This document shows positions 1-6,463 of a DNA stretch of 64,000 bases, piece by piece. Every line of letters begins with the position of its first letter. Positions within the stretch are counted from its first letter, which is position 1. The notes under the pieces are model-generated. The model searched no databases. It saw only the letters and a list, made by a program, of their open reading frames with translations, and was not told the DNA's origin. The stretch is from IMG/VR virus record IMGVR_UViG_3300035183_000096, positions 1 to 64,000 of that record; one strand, written 5' to 3'. Source of the stretch: a virus. The translations under genes and the position numbers were made by a program.

Positions 1-9
1 GGAGGATTT

Positions 10-210
10 ATGTATGTTAAGTTTGCAAAGCCGGGTGAGCCGGTTTACTTAGTGATTAAACGCTGGGATATGCGACCGAAGGTTATCAAAGTTGACCAAA
101 ATAACCTTGCGGAAGCTACGAGAAACTTTTTCCTGAATAAATATACTTTCTGGCAAATTCCGAAACCTCTGTCTGAAGACGGAAACAACAAGGAAGAGCA
201 CGAGACTTGA
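10..210 (+). CDS. Small hypothetical phage protein
   Basis: A 66-residue basic/aromatic protein with no family I recognise. The start is supported by a strong GGAGGA ribosome binding site just upstream at the window edge. It ends six bases before the tRNA-Ser, so it probably shares the transcript that carries the tRNA cluster. No signal peptide, membrane segment or Cys/His cluster is visible. Function unknown. Confidence 0.6.
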   Translation: MYVKFAKPGEPVYLVIKRWDMRPKVIKVDQNNLAEATRNFFLNKYTFWQIPKPLSEDGNNKEEHET

Positions 211-215
211 ACAAC

Positions 216-304
216 GGAAGCCAGGTCAGATATTGGTTTGCTGCACCTGTTTTGAAAACAGGACCGCATAACACGCGGTAAGGGTTCGATTCCCTTGGCT
301 TCCG
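216..304 (+). tRNA. tRNA-Ser(UGA)
   Basis: The acceptor stem GGAAGCC pairs with GGCTTCC (297-303). The anticodon stem CCTGT/ACAGG encloses loop TTTGAAA, giving anticodon TGA. A long variable arm (CCGC...GCGG) is typical of tRNA-Ser, and the T arm is AGGG-TTCGATT-CCCT. The discriminator is G304 and no CCA is encoded, so the 3' end must be added after transcription. Confidence 0.93.
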
Positions 305-330
305 CTATGCCTAACGGCGGCTTTATCTTT

Positions 331-409
331 GACAACGGAGCTTAACTCCCTATGGCTGGGATGCGGTCTGCAAAACCGTAAGCAAGTGGTTCGACTCCAC
401 CCGTAGTCT
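331..409 (+). tRNA. tRNA-Cys(GCA)-like, irregular D arm
   Basis: The anticodon stem GCGGT/ACCGT with loop CTGCAAA gives anticodon GCA. The T arm is AGTGG-TTCGACT-CCACC with a mismatched end pair. GACAACG (331-337) can pair with CGTAGTC (402-408) apart from one A-A mismatch. The D-arm region is about six bases longer than normal and can fold in more than one way. It may be a working but divergent tRNA or a decaying one. No CCA is encoded. Confidence 0.6.
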
Positions 410-455
410 CTCGCCTAACGTTTGGTAGGACCACGTTTTTATGAAAGGGTAGGCT

Positions 456-617
456 ATGTTAGAGAGAGCGTCCGACTTTGTTCGTAAGCTAAAGGGCGAT
501 GAAAAGATTGAACTATTTAACTTTATGGTTGATGTTTTTGACTTAAAGGACCACACACTTATTCTTTTTGCTAAACTCTGTGATTTCCCTATTGCTGAAG
601 TGGATATTCATGGGTAG
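456..617 (+). CDS. Small hypothetical protein between tRNAs
   Basis: A 53-codon frame starts at ATG 456 after a weak GGGTAGG site and ends at TAG 615-617. The translation (MLERASDFVRKLKGDEK...) is a plausible amphipathic helix followed by a hydrophobic stretch (HTLILFAKLC). I recognise no family. It fills the gap between the tRNA-Cys-like gene and the tRNA-Lys; bases 618-690 downstream hold only short, unconvincing inverted repeats. Confidence 0.45.
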   Translation: MLERASDFVRKLKGDEKIELFNFMVDVFDLKDHTLILFAKLCDFPIAEVDIHG

Positions 618-690
618 TCTAATAGAGTCCTCAGTGAAGACTTAAGCCAGTGAGCGAAGGTTCCTTGCGAGTTGATGGACTGAGATAAAC

Positions 691-762
691 GGGGTGCAAG
701 CTTTAATAGTGAAGCATCTGCCTTTTAAGCAGAAGAAGTCGGGGCAGTACCGACGCACCCTA
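691..762 (+). tRNA. tRNA-Lys(UUU)
   Basis: The acceptor GGGGTGC pairs with GCACCCT (755-761) with one end G-U. The D stem is GCTT/AAGC. The anticodon stem TCTGC/GCAGA has loop CTTTTAA, giving anticodon TTT. The T stem GTCGG/CCGAC is intact, but its loop GGCAGTA departs from the usual TTC consensus. No CCA is encoded. Confidence 0.8.
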
Positions 763-782
763 TTGGTGGGAAACCACCTTAT

Positions 783-855
783 CGAGTACGTACTGCTGGG
801 GACAGTGGTGGGTCTTATATACCCGCTTAGCTGGGTTCGATTCCCAGGTACTCGA
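783..855 (+). tRNA. tRNA-Ile(UAU), copy 1
   Basis: The acceptor CGAGTAC pairs with GTACTCG (848-854), with discriminator A855. The D stem is ACTG/CAGT. The anticodon stem TGGGT/ACCCG encloses CTTATAT, giving anticodon TAT, which reads AUA. The T arm is CTGGG-TTCGATT-CCCAG. It is nearly identical to the copy at 1131-1204, and no CCA is encoded. AUA is common in this AT-rich genome, which fits the need for this tRNA. Confidence 0.9.
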
Positions 856-857
856 CT

Positions 858-989
858 TGTTCGTAGGCTCAGTTGGTAGAGCGAGTTAGGTGTAAGTCGT
901 AAGACAACAGAAAAAGTACAAAAGAGCTTGACTCCACAATGGTTTTCTGGTACACTTAACTAAGTCGCGGGTTCGAGTCCCGCCGAACA
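858..989 (+). ncRNA. tRNA-shaped RNA with ~60-nt insertion in anticodon arm
   Basis: The outer parts are textbook tRNA: acceptor TGTTCG (858-863) with CGAACA (983-988), D arm GCTC-AGTTGGTA-GAGC (867-882), and T arm GCGGG-TTCGAGT-CCCGC (967-983). The anticodon stem AGTTA/TAACT instead continues as an 11-bp helix (884-894 with 951-961, one G-U). This leads into an inserted domain with two further helices: GTC-GTAA-GAC (896-905) and CAGAAAA/TTTTCTG (908-914 with 943-949). If the insertion were an intron between positions 37 and 38, GTA (Tyr) could be the anticodon, but the register is not settled. It is too short for a group I intron. Confidence 0.6.
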
Positions 990-1063
990 TAACCATAGTG
1001 GTTAGCCCACTCTGTCCCCAAGGCAGTAATTAAACGGGGTATGCTTGGGTAATCCCGATGTAA

Positions 1064-1127
1064 GACTGGAAACAGGCCACCAGACTTGGCTTCTCTTGGT
1101 AACAAGAGATAAGTAGGATGTCCAGTC
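1064..1127 (+). ncRNA. Structured RNA element of unknown class
   Basis: GACTGGA (1064-1070) pairs perfectly with TCCAGTC (1121-1127). Between them lie two hairpins: GCCA/TGGC with a 7-nt loop, and a strong TCTCTTG-GTAA-CAAGAGA with a GNRA tetraloop. The result is a compact three-way junction ending three bases before the second tRNA-Ile. It has no T-arm consensus, so I do not call it a tRNA. Confidence 0.4.
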
Positions 1128-1130
1128 ATT

Positions 1131-1204
1131 CGAGTACGTACTGCTGGGGACAGTGGTAGGTCTTATACACCTGCTTAAGCTGGGTTCGATTCCCAGGTAC
1201 TCGA
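1131..1204 (+). tRNA. tRNA-Ile(UAU), copy 2
   Basis: The acceptor CGAGTAC pairs with GTACTCG (1197-1203). The D and T arms are the same as in copy 1. The anticodon stem TAGGT/ACCTG has loop CTTATAC, giving anticodon TAT. It differs from the copy at 783-855 at a few anticodon-arm and variable-loop positions, which points to a recent local duplication. No CCA is encoded. Confidence 0.9.
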
Positions 1205-1251
1205 CTTTAATGTATGTTGGTGTTCTTGTGTATTGAGTAAAGGAGAAAGTT

Positions 1252-1560
1252 ATGTTGGTTGATGTTGGCAATCGTAAGGTTGGTATTTGGATTCAGCATG
1301 ACCGTAGGGGCTTGTCTGGTAACTTCAATGAGGACCGTAAGCAAATTCAGCCTTGTACTAAGGCAACTGTCGAGATTGATGGCGTTAACTATCATGGCAT
1401 CGCTCGTCTTTCTTTTGCTGATAAGCAGTTTATCAAGCGTGAAGGTGTGAAGAGGGCGTTGAGACGGGCTTTGCAGAAGACCACACTAAACAAAGATGAA
1501 CGTAGTAGAATTTGGCGTAGGGTGTGGAATAACAAGTACGAACACTTCAACCCATGCTAG
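1252..1560 (+). CDS. Hypothetical basic protein in tRNA cluster
   Basis: A 102-residue protein with a good AAAGGAG site before ATG 1252. It has a beta-rich N-terminal half (GIWIQHDRRGLSGNF) and a basic helical C-terminal half (VKRALRRALQKTTL), so nucleic-acid binding is possible. I recognise no family. It is flanked by the second tRNA-Ile and the structured spacer before tRNA-Val. Confidence 0.7.
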   Translation: MLVDVGNRKVGIWIQHDRRGLSGNFNEDRKQIQPCTKATVEIDGVNYHGIARLSFADKQFIKREGVKRALRRALQKTTLNKDERSRIWRRVWNNKYEHFNPC

Positions 1561-1799
1561 GATGGGCTATTATTCAGTAATCGGGAACCTAAGCGCCCGA
1601 ATGTCAAAGGCGGTATGGCTGCGACACAGCTAGGCGTAATACCGAAATGCGGATAACCTGCTAAGTTAAAACCTTGGCGGTATGCCTAAGAAAACGAATC
1701 CGCCTATCTTTGTACAAAGTAGAACGCTGGATAGGACTACATTCCGATTGTGATTATATGTCTTATCTAACTACTTTCTACTTATCATACTGAAGATAT
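1561..1799 (+). other. Structured non-coding spacer in tRNA cluster
   Basis: No convincing ORF. The spacer holds several inverted repeats: CGGG/CCCG (about 1582-1599), CGGTAT/ATACCG enclosing GCTG/CAGC (about 1611-1643), GCGGAT/ATCCGC (about 1649-1703) and a palindrome CTTTGTACAAAG. No T arm or complete cloverleaf can be built. It may be a structured RNA or decayed tRNA genes. Confidence 0.35.
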
Positions 1800-1872
1800 G
1801 TCCCTTTAGCTCAATCAGGAGAGCGCTTGCTTTACACGCAAGAGGTAGTTGGAGCAAAACCAACAAGGGACA
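1800..1872 (+). tRNA. tRNA-Val(UAC)
   Basis: The acceptor GTCCCTT pairs with AAGGGAC (1865-1871). The D arm is AGCTC-AATCAGGA-GAGC. The anticodon stem CTTGC/GCAAG encloses TTTACAC, giving anticodon TAC. The T stem is GTTGG/CCAAC. The discriminator is A1872 and no CCA is encoded. Confidence 0.95.
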
Positions 1873-1897
1873 CTGTTGAGCAGCTAAGTTAGTATTC

Positions 1898-1968
1898 GCC
1901 CGCATAATATAGTGGAATTATGCAAAGTTTGTACCTTTGATACCTAGGTTCGATTCCTAGTGCGGGCT
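1898..1968 (+). tRNA. tRNA-Thr(UGU)
   Basis: The acceptor GCCCGCA pairs with TGCGGGC (1961-1967). The anticodon stem CAAAG/CTTTG encloses TTTGTAC, giving anticodon TGT. The T arm is CTAGG-TTCGATT-CCTAG. The D arm is AT-rich. No CCA is encoded. Confidence 0.93.
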
Positions 1969-1986
1969 TTATTTTGGCTCTGTTAG

Positions 1987-2057
1987 CGTCCCAAGGTGTT
2001 ACGGGAGCACGCTTCTCTGATACAGAAGGGGACCACGTTCAATTCGTGGTGGGACGA
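1987..2057 (+). tRNA. tRNA-Ile(GAU)
   Basis: The acceptor CGTCCCA pairs with TGGGACG (2050-2056). The D stem is GTGT/GCAC. The anticodon stem CTTCT/AGAAG encloses CTGATAC, giving anticodon GAT. The T arm is CCACG-TTCAATT-CGTGG. With the two UAU copies, the phage covers all three Ile codons. No CCA is encoded. Confidence 0.93.
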
Positions 2058-2094
2058 CTAGGTGAGTATTTCTTTTCACACGCACAGGTGCCTA

Positions 2095-2316
2095 ATGAAC
2101 GTCAAATTCCAAAACGCAATAGACGCAGGTTTGTGGGTTACGCCTAACTATCCAAAGGAAGATGATGGTATAGAGATTAAAGCTGGTACTCCTGAAACAA
2201 ATGAACCCACATTTTGTTCTTGCTCAACGGCACAAGTTGTGCATGGTGGGTGTAAATGCGGTTGGTTTCAAGTTGAACAGAAGCGAAAAAAGGAAGGGAC
2301 TAATTATGATGATTAA
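2095..2316 (+). CDS. Small Cys-containing hypothetical protein
   Basis: A 73-residue protein. I chose ATG 2095, preceded by AGGTG, over an upstream GTG at 2062 that almost touches the tRNA-Ile. The C-terminal half has a CSC...CKC cluster that could bind a metal, followed by a charged Lys-rich tail. No family recognised. Confidence 0.6.
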   Translation: MNVKFQNAIDAGLWVTPNYPKEDDGIEIKAGTPETNEPTFCSCSTAQVVHGGCKCGWFQVEQKRKKEGTNYDD

Positions 2317-2372
2317 TGAGTAGTGTATTCGACCGCCAGGGGTTTATTATGTGGATGTAAAAGGAGGTTGTA

Positions 2373-2777
2373 ATGGTTCCTATTCGTTATTTTGGTAATG
2401 GTAATTTGATGTCCGTGTTTGACGAATTTCTTAATATGGGCATGGATAACCGTGCTCCAGCAGTAAACATTGGTTATACAGACGACAGCTTTGTTGTAGA
2501 AGCGAAAGTTCCTGGTTATACAGCACAAGACCTAGATATTAAAGTGACTAGTGATAATGTGCTGGAAATCACAGGGAAAAATAAGCAAACACAGGAGAAT
2601 AAGTATGAGGATTGGGTGCACCAGGAGTGGACTTATAATGAGTTCACTAGACAAATTAAGCTACCAAGCGATATTGACGGTGAACCAGAAGCTAAACTTC
2701 ATAATGGTATCCTAATGCTTAATTGGCATCGAAACAGGGAAAAACAGAAAACCAAGAGAATAAGACTGCAAACGTGA
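2373..2777 (+). CDS. Hsp20-family small heat-shock protein
   Basis: The 134-residue protein matches the alpha-crystallin/Hsp20 layout: a short N-terminal arm (VFDEFLNMG), then a beta-sandwich domain at about residues 28-120 (VNIGYTDDSFVVEAKVPGY, LEITGK) that ends in the family's A-x-L-x-N-G-I-L signature (AKLHNGILML, about residues 107-116). Such ATP-independent holdases keep unfolding proteins soluble, and several lytic phages, including cyanophages, carry them, probably to protect virion or replication proteins. A strong AAAGGAGG site sets the start, and a terminator follows directly. Catalysis is not expected. Confidence 0.88.
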   Translation: MVPIRYFGNGNLMSVFDEFLNMGMDNRAPAVNIGYTDDSFVVEAKVPGYTAQDLDIKVTSDNVLEITGKNKQTQENKYEDWVHQEWTYNEFTRQIKLPSDIDGEPEAKLHNGILMLNWHRNREKQKTKRIRLQT

Positions 2778-2784
2778 TGTATTA

Positions 2785-2811
2785 GCCCGGCTCATACCGG
2801 GCGTTTTTTTT
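2785..2811 (+). terminator. Rho-independent terminator after hsp20
   Basis: GCCCGG pairs with CCGGGC around loop CTCATA, followed by a run of eight T. It closes the transcript of the small heat-shock gene and probably that of the tRNA cluster. Confidence 0.9.
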
Positions 2812-2843
2812 GTGGGCCGTCATGTGTCGTGGGGGCGAGTCTA

Positions 2844-3059
2844 ATGAAGCTCAAATTAGATAGGATTCAGGATAACTTAAAAAAGTTGGATAGACTTGAA
2901 GACAATTTAAGAGCGATTGGCGCCTCCGCCGGTGTCGTCGCCATACAAGAAGCAAAGGAATTAATAAACTTTCTAGTTGGTGTAAGATTTGAAAGCGCTT
3001 CACCCTATAAGAAGGTTGAAGAGATAGACATAGAACAAAATACACATCGGTCTGCTTAG
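2844..3059 (+). CDS. Small helical hypothetical protein
   Basis: A 71-residue protein. I chose ATG 2844, just after a G-rich site, over GTG 2829. The N-terminal 40 residues form a heptad-like charged helix (LDRIQDNLKKLDRLEDNLRA), suggesting a coiled coil, and a small Gly/Ala segment follows. No family recognised. Its last codons lie inside the terminator stem. Confidence 0.55.
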   Translation: MKLKLDRIQDNLKKLDRLEDNLRAIGASAGVVAIQEAKELINFLVGVRFESASPYKKVEEIDIEQNTHRSA

Positions 3060-3077
3060 CGGTGCCGATGTTTTTTT
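3044..3077 (+). terminator. Terminator overlapping the CDS end
   Basis: ACATCGG (3044-3050) pairs with CCGATGT (3065-3071), followed by TTTTTTT. The 5' arm of the stem lies in the last codons of the preceding gene. Confidence 0.8.
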
Positions 3078-3111
3078 ATGTAGAAAGGACTTATGGTAGG
3101 CCGGTGTAAGA

Positions 3112-3137
3112 TATAATAAGGGGTACAATCCTTATTA
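3112..3137 (+). promoter_or_regulatory. Possible -10 box and dyad upstream of cupin gene
   Basis: TATAAT at 3112-3117 is a perfect -10 hexamer, but there is no good -35 at the right distance. It overlaps an inverted repeat AATAAGG...CCTTATT (about 3115-3137) placed just before the cupin ribosome binding site. It could act as a 5'-UTR hairpin or an operator. Confidence 0.3.
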
Positions 3138-3149
3138 TAGGTGAAAGAT

Positions 3150-3542
3150 ATGCTTACTACAGGCAAACAGAAGTGGGTTAAAAAAATCTGGGGTTGGGAA
3201 TTGATTATTGAAAACAATCCTTATTATTGCTTAAAGATATTGCATATAGAGCATAATTTAGCGTTTAGTTGGCAGTTCCATATGAACAAGACGGAGACTT
3301 TCTTTATTAAATCTGGTAAAATCATTTTATATCATGGCGATACTCCTGACTTCAATAAAGCGAAAAAGCTCGTTTTGGTCGAAGGTGACAGTATTACTAT
3401 TTATCCTGGTGAGTGGCATCAGGCTTATGCTGATGATGGAGACGCGGAAGTTATTGAAACAAGTACGCATCATTCCGACGAAGATGTATATAGAACGGCT
3501 GAAGCATGGCATAAGTTCAAGCTAACACAATCGGATAAGTAA
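3150..3542 (+). CDS. Cupin-fold protein, sugar-isomerase-like
   Basis: A 130-residue single-domain cupin resembling the metal-binding domain of type II phosphomannose isomerases. Visible cupin elements are FHMNKTETFFIKSGK (about residues 45-60) and EGDSITIYPGEWHQ (about 80-95), with histidines placed to bind a metal. The long GDTPDF insertion between them is unusual. ATG 3150 is preferred because AGGTGA lies six bases upstream. With the many glycosyltransferases of this phage, a role in sugar nucleotide or glycan metabolism is plausible but not shown. Confidence 0.72.
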   Translation: MLTTGKQKWVKKIWGWELIIENNPYYCLKILHIEHNLAFSWQFHMNKTETFFIKSGKIILYHGDTPDFNKAKKLVLVEGDSITIYPGEWHQAYADDGDAEVIETSTHHSDEDVYRTAEAWHKFKLTQSDK

Positions 3543-3605
3543 TCGGAGATTTTTTATAGGTGTATTAGAACTTAGTACATTATATCTACCAAGGAGAATG
3601 AAAGT

Positions 3606-4151
3606 ATGCCTATTATCTCAACTGATTTACTATATAAGTTTAGTGTAAAAACTGGCTATGCTGGTAACTCAACAGCCGGTACTGCTGCTGGTTCACTAGG
3701 TAAATATATAAGCACAACACAAATTGCTGATAATACCCTAAACAATCTATTTGATGATGTTACTGGTGATGAAAATGCTGCTAGCGATGTTGAATATCGT
3801 TGCATATTCATACACAATGCTCATGATTCCTTGACCCTACAAAACGCGGTTGTGTGGTTACAGTCTGAAGTTAGCGGTGGAGCAAGCATAGCTATTGCTA
3901 TTGATAACATTGAGGCTTCTCTTATAGATTCTGAGTCTGACCAAGCTGATGAAATCGCTGACGAGAATACTGCTCCAGGCCCAGGCGTAGGCAGTTTTTC
4001 TTCTCCTACAAGTAAAAGTAGCGCTCTTTCTCTTGGTGATATAGCCGCTGGTCAATGTCGTGCTATATGGATAAGAAGGACTGCCGCTAATACTTCTCCT
4101 AAGAATAATGATGGTGTTACTCTTCGTGTTGAAGGCGATACCGCTGAATAA
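3606..4151 (+). CDS. Predicted virion structural protein
   Basis: A 181-residue Ser/Ala/Gly/Asp-rich protein with the low-charge, beta-rich composition of phage virion proteins. It has no signal peptide and no enzyme motif. The AAGGAG site lies upstream of ATG 3606. It starts a run of co-oriented structural genes to 7544. An exact role (tail, decoration or fibre) cannot be assigned. Confidence 0.6.
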   Translation: MPIISTDLLYKFSVKTGYAGNSTAGTAAGSLGKYISTTQIADNTLNNLFDDVTGDENAASDVEYRCIFIHNAHDSLTLQNAVVWLQSEVSGGASIAIAIDNIEASLIDSESDQADEIADENTAPGPGVGSFSSPTSKSSALSLGDIAAGQCRAIWIRRTAANTSPKNNDGVTLRVEGDTAE

Positions 4152-4163
4152 GGATGGTGATAA

Positions 4164-5729
4164 ATGGCTGACAATACAACGCTAAACACAATGACGGGCG
4201 GTGATGTTTACCGTTCTAAGGACCGTAGTGGTGTTAAAACAAGCATAATAGCCTTAGACTTAAACCCATCAGGCAGTGAGCAGTTACAAGAATCTGTTGC
4301 TCTTGGTGATGGAACCTCTAATCCTACACTTCCATCGTGGGGTGTGTTTATGCAGTTGTTTAACGGAACAACTTGGGATAGAGTAAGGGGGGATACGACT
4401 AATGGCCTTGATGTAGATGTTACTCGTTTACCTAGTTTACCCGCAGGTTCTAATGCAATAGGTAAGTTAGCAGCTAACGATGGTGTTGATATAGGCGATG
4501 TTACAATCAATAACCCTACACTAACAGTAGTTAATGCAGGCACATTTGTTGTTCAGGACAATCAGGTTTTAACGGATAATGCTCAATTCACCGATGGTTC
4601 AAATAAAGTATTTACAGCGGGTTATATTTACGATGAAGTAGCTGGCACCGCTCTAACTGAAAACGACGTTGCTGCTGCTAGAATAAATGCTAATAGGGCT
4701 ATTGTAGGTATTATTGAAGATGGTAGCACCCGTGCTAGATACGCCACAGTTACAGCATCTAACGCTCTAAAAGTAGATGGCTCTGCTGTTACACAACCAG
4801 TTTCTATAGCCGCCACCGTCACAGTGGATTCTGAATTACCTGCTGCTGCTGCTTTAGCTGATGCCGCTGCTAATCCAACAGCACCGCTTGTTGGTGACTG
4901 CTTACTTGTATATAACGGTAGCACTTGGGATAGAGCGAGAGAGGCTGTTGATGCCCTAGACTCAACTGGTACAGGTATTCTAAGTGCAGCTATGATAGCT
5001 CAGTTTGATAATGTTAGCCCAACACCTATTACTGAAAACCAATTCGGCAATGTAAGAATGTCAGCAAATAGGAGTTTGTTTGTTAACATTCGTGATGCTG
5101 CTGGTAACGAAAGAGGAGTAAACGTCAACGCATCTAATCAGATGAGCGTAAGCGTGGATAATACTGTAGCTGTTGGTAATGTAGCAACCATTGGTACATC
5201 TATAGTTCCAGGTACGGGTGCAACAAACTTAGGTAAGGCTGAAGATGCTGTTGCTATCACTGGTGATACCGGCGTATTTATCTTGGGTGTAAGACGCGAT
5301 ACTCCAGCAAGCAATTGTGCTAATGGTGACTATTGTGAAATACCAGTAAGTGGACAAGGCGCTGTGTGGGTAAGTATGACGCCTTCTACTGGTGGCGGTT
5401 GGTCAATAAGTAGAACTCTTTCTACTGCATCAACTAATGCAACTAGCATAAAAGCATCCGCAGGTATAGTTGGTGGGTGGTATATATTTAATACTAATAC
5501 ATCAAGAAGATATGTTAAGCTGTATAATAAGGCTTCATCACCTACGGTTGGTACTGATACACCAGCCATAACTATTCCGGTGCCAGCGGGCGGTGCTGTC
5601 AACGTAGAATTTACAAATGGTATAAATTTTGGAGCCGGAATTGCTATGGCTATGACGACCGGGGTTGCTGATAGTGATACCGGAGCTGTTGGTGCTAACG
5701 ACTTAATACTTAACCTCTTTTATAAGTAG
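4164..5729 (+). CDS. Large virion structural protein with repeated modules
   Basis: A 521-residue Ala/Thr/Val/Asn-rich protein. Two copies of a module with an NG(T/S)TWDR(V/A)R core occur near residues 66-74 and 251-259, and each follows a similar GD-x-N-P/LP lead-in, which suggests internal duplication. The C-terminal 170 residues (after about 345) look like a separate beta-sandwich ending FTNGINFGAGIAMAMTTG. Position and composition fit a tail fibre, appendage or other surface-exposed virion protein. Confidence 0.65.
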   Translation: MADNTTLNTMTGGDVYRSKDRSGVKTSIIALDLNPSGSEQLQESVALGDGTSNPTLPSWGVFMQLFNGTTWDRVRGDTTNGLDVDVTRLPSLPAGSNAIGKLAANDGVDIGDVTINNPTLTVVNAGTFVVQDNQVLTDNAQFTDGSNKVFTAGYIYDEVAGTALTENDVAAARINANRAIVGIIEDGSTRARYATVTASNALKVDGSAVTQPVSIAATVTVDSELPAAAALADAAANPTAPLVGDCLLVYNGSTWDRAREAVDALDSTGTGILSAAMIAQFDNVSPTPITENQFGNVRMSANRSLFVNIRDAAGNERGVNVNASNQMSVSVDNTVAVGNVATIGTSIVPGTGATNLGKAEDAVAITGDTGVFILGVRRDTPASNCANGDYCEIPVSGQGAVWVSMTPSTGGGWSISRTLSTASTNATSIKASAGIVGGWYIFNTNTSRRYVKLYNKASSPTVGTDTPAITIPVPAGGAVNVEFTNGINFGAGIAMAMTTGVADSDTGAVGANDLILNLFYK

Positions 5730-5737
5730 GATATGTC

Positions 5738-6463
5738 ATGGCTTTTGCAGTAGGGCGTAGTATTGCGTCAGCTAATCGTCAGGATGGAATATCAAATCCA
5801 TTCCCGCCAGAATGGGCATTTACCACTAGCGGTAACTTAAATGTGGGTGAGCTTGGCATACTTGTTCTTGCTGATGTTAATGATATAACATCCATAACGG
5901 ATGCCGCTGGAAATATATGGACAAAGATTGCTGAACACGCGAATTCTAATAACTCTGCTTACGCTGGTAGTATATGTTCAATATATTACACTATAGCCAG
6001 TAGCACATTACTATCCGGTGGTACTATTACTGTTATATATAATGGCAATGCTTCTGGTGGTAAAGCTGTCACTGGATTTGCTTTTACTCTAGCTAAAAGC
6101 ACTATAACTATCACTGGTATAAATACACTATCTGACGACGCCGCAGACCCTGGTTCTATAACATCTAATCCAAGTACAGGTAATGTAGAACACCTTTTTA
6201 TAAGAGGATGTGCTGGTGAGACAAATAGTACGATTTATACACCAAGCGCAAACTTTACTGCGTTTACACATACAAGTTCTCAATGTGCCGCTGATGTCGG
6301 CGGAACTGGACCAACAGCAGCTCGTGGTGAATATAGAATTGTAACAGCGTCTTCAAATAGTACAGACCCTAGTGCTGTGAGTGCAAATTGGGCAAGCATT
6401 ATGGTAGCTATAGATGAAGGAACAATAGTTAGAATGTTAGCATCTACAGGAGTAGGCAAGTAA
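5738..6463 (+). CDS. Virion/tail protein, beta-rich
   Basis: A 241-residue Ser/Thr/Gly/Asn-rich protein with no enzymatic motif. The layout (N-terminal AFAVGRSIAS, a middle VIYNGNASGGKAV, a C-terminal strand-rich IMVAIDEGT) resembles phage appendage proteins that carry a jelly-roll or Ig-like domain. It lies between the large structural protein and the repeat protein, and its TAA shares a base with the next ATG. Exact role unknown. Confidence 0.6.
   Translation: MAFAVGRSIASANRQDGISNPFPPEWAFTTSGNLNVGELGILVLADVNDITSITDAAGNIWTKIAEHANSNNSAYAGSICSIYYTIASSTLLSGGTITVIYNGNASGGKAVTGFAFTLAKSTITITGINTLSDDAADPGSITSNPSTGNVEHLFIRGCAGETNSTIYTPSANFTAFTHTSSQCAADVGGTGPTAARGEYRIVTASSNSTDPSAVSANWASIMVAIDEGTIVRMLASTGVGK

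Noticed and set aside
858-989. tmRNA or group I intron in a tRNA
   Set aside because: The D arm is canonical and there is no tag reading frame, so it is not tmRNA. The insert is about 60 nt, far below the size of a group I intron, and lacks its core helices.
1649-1703. A further tRNA from the GCGGAT/ATCCGC pairing
   Set aside because: A 7-nt loop hairpin is present (CTAAG/CTTGG), but there is no T arm and the implied anticodon AAA would be abnormal.
2062-2094. GTG start for the gene after tRNA-Ile(GAU)
   Set aside because: It begins four bases after the tRNA end with no room for a ribosome site; ATG 2095 has AGGTG.
4208-4924. Antisense ORFs opposite the large structural gene
   Set aside because: Ala/Val/Ser-rich shadow frames without ribosome sites, opposite a well-supported coding gene.
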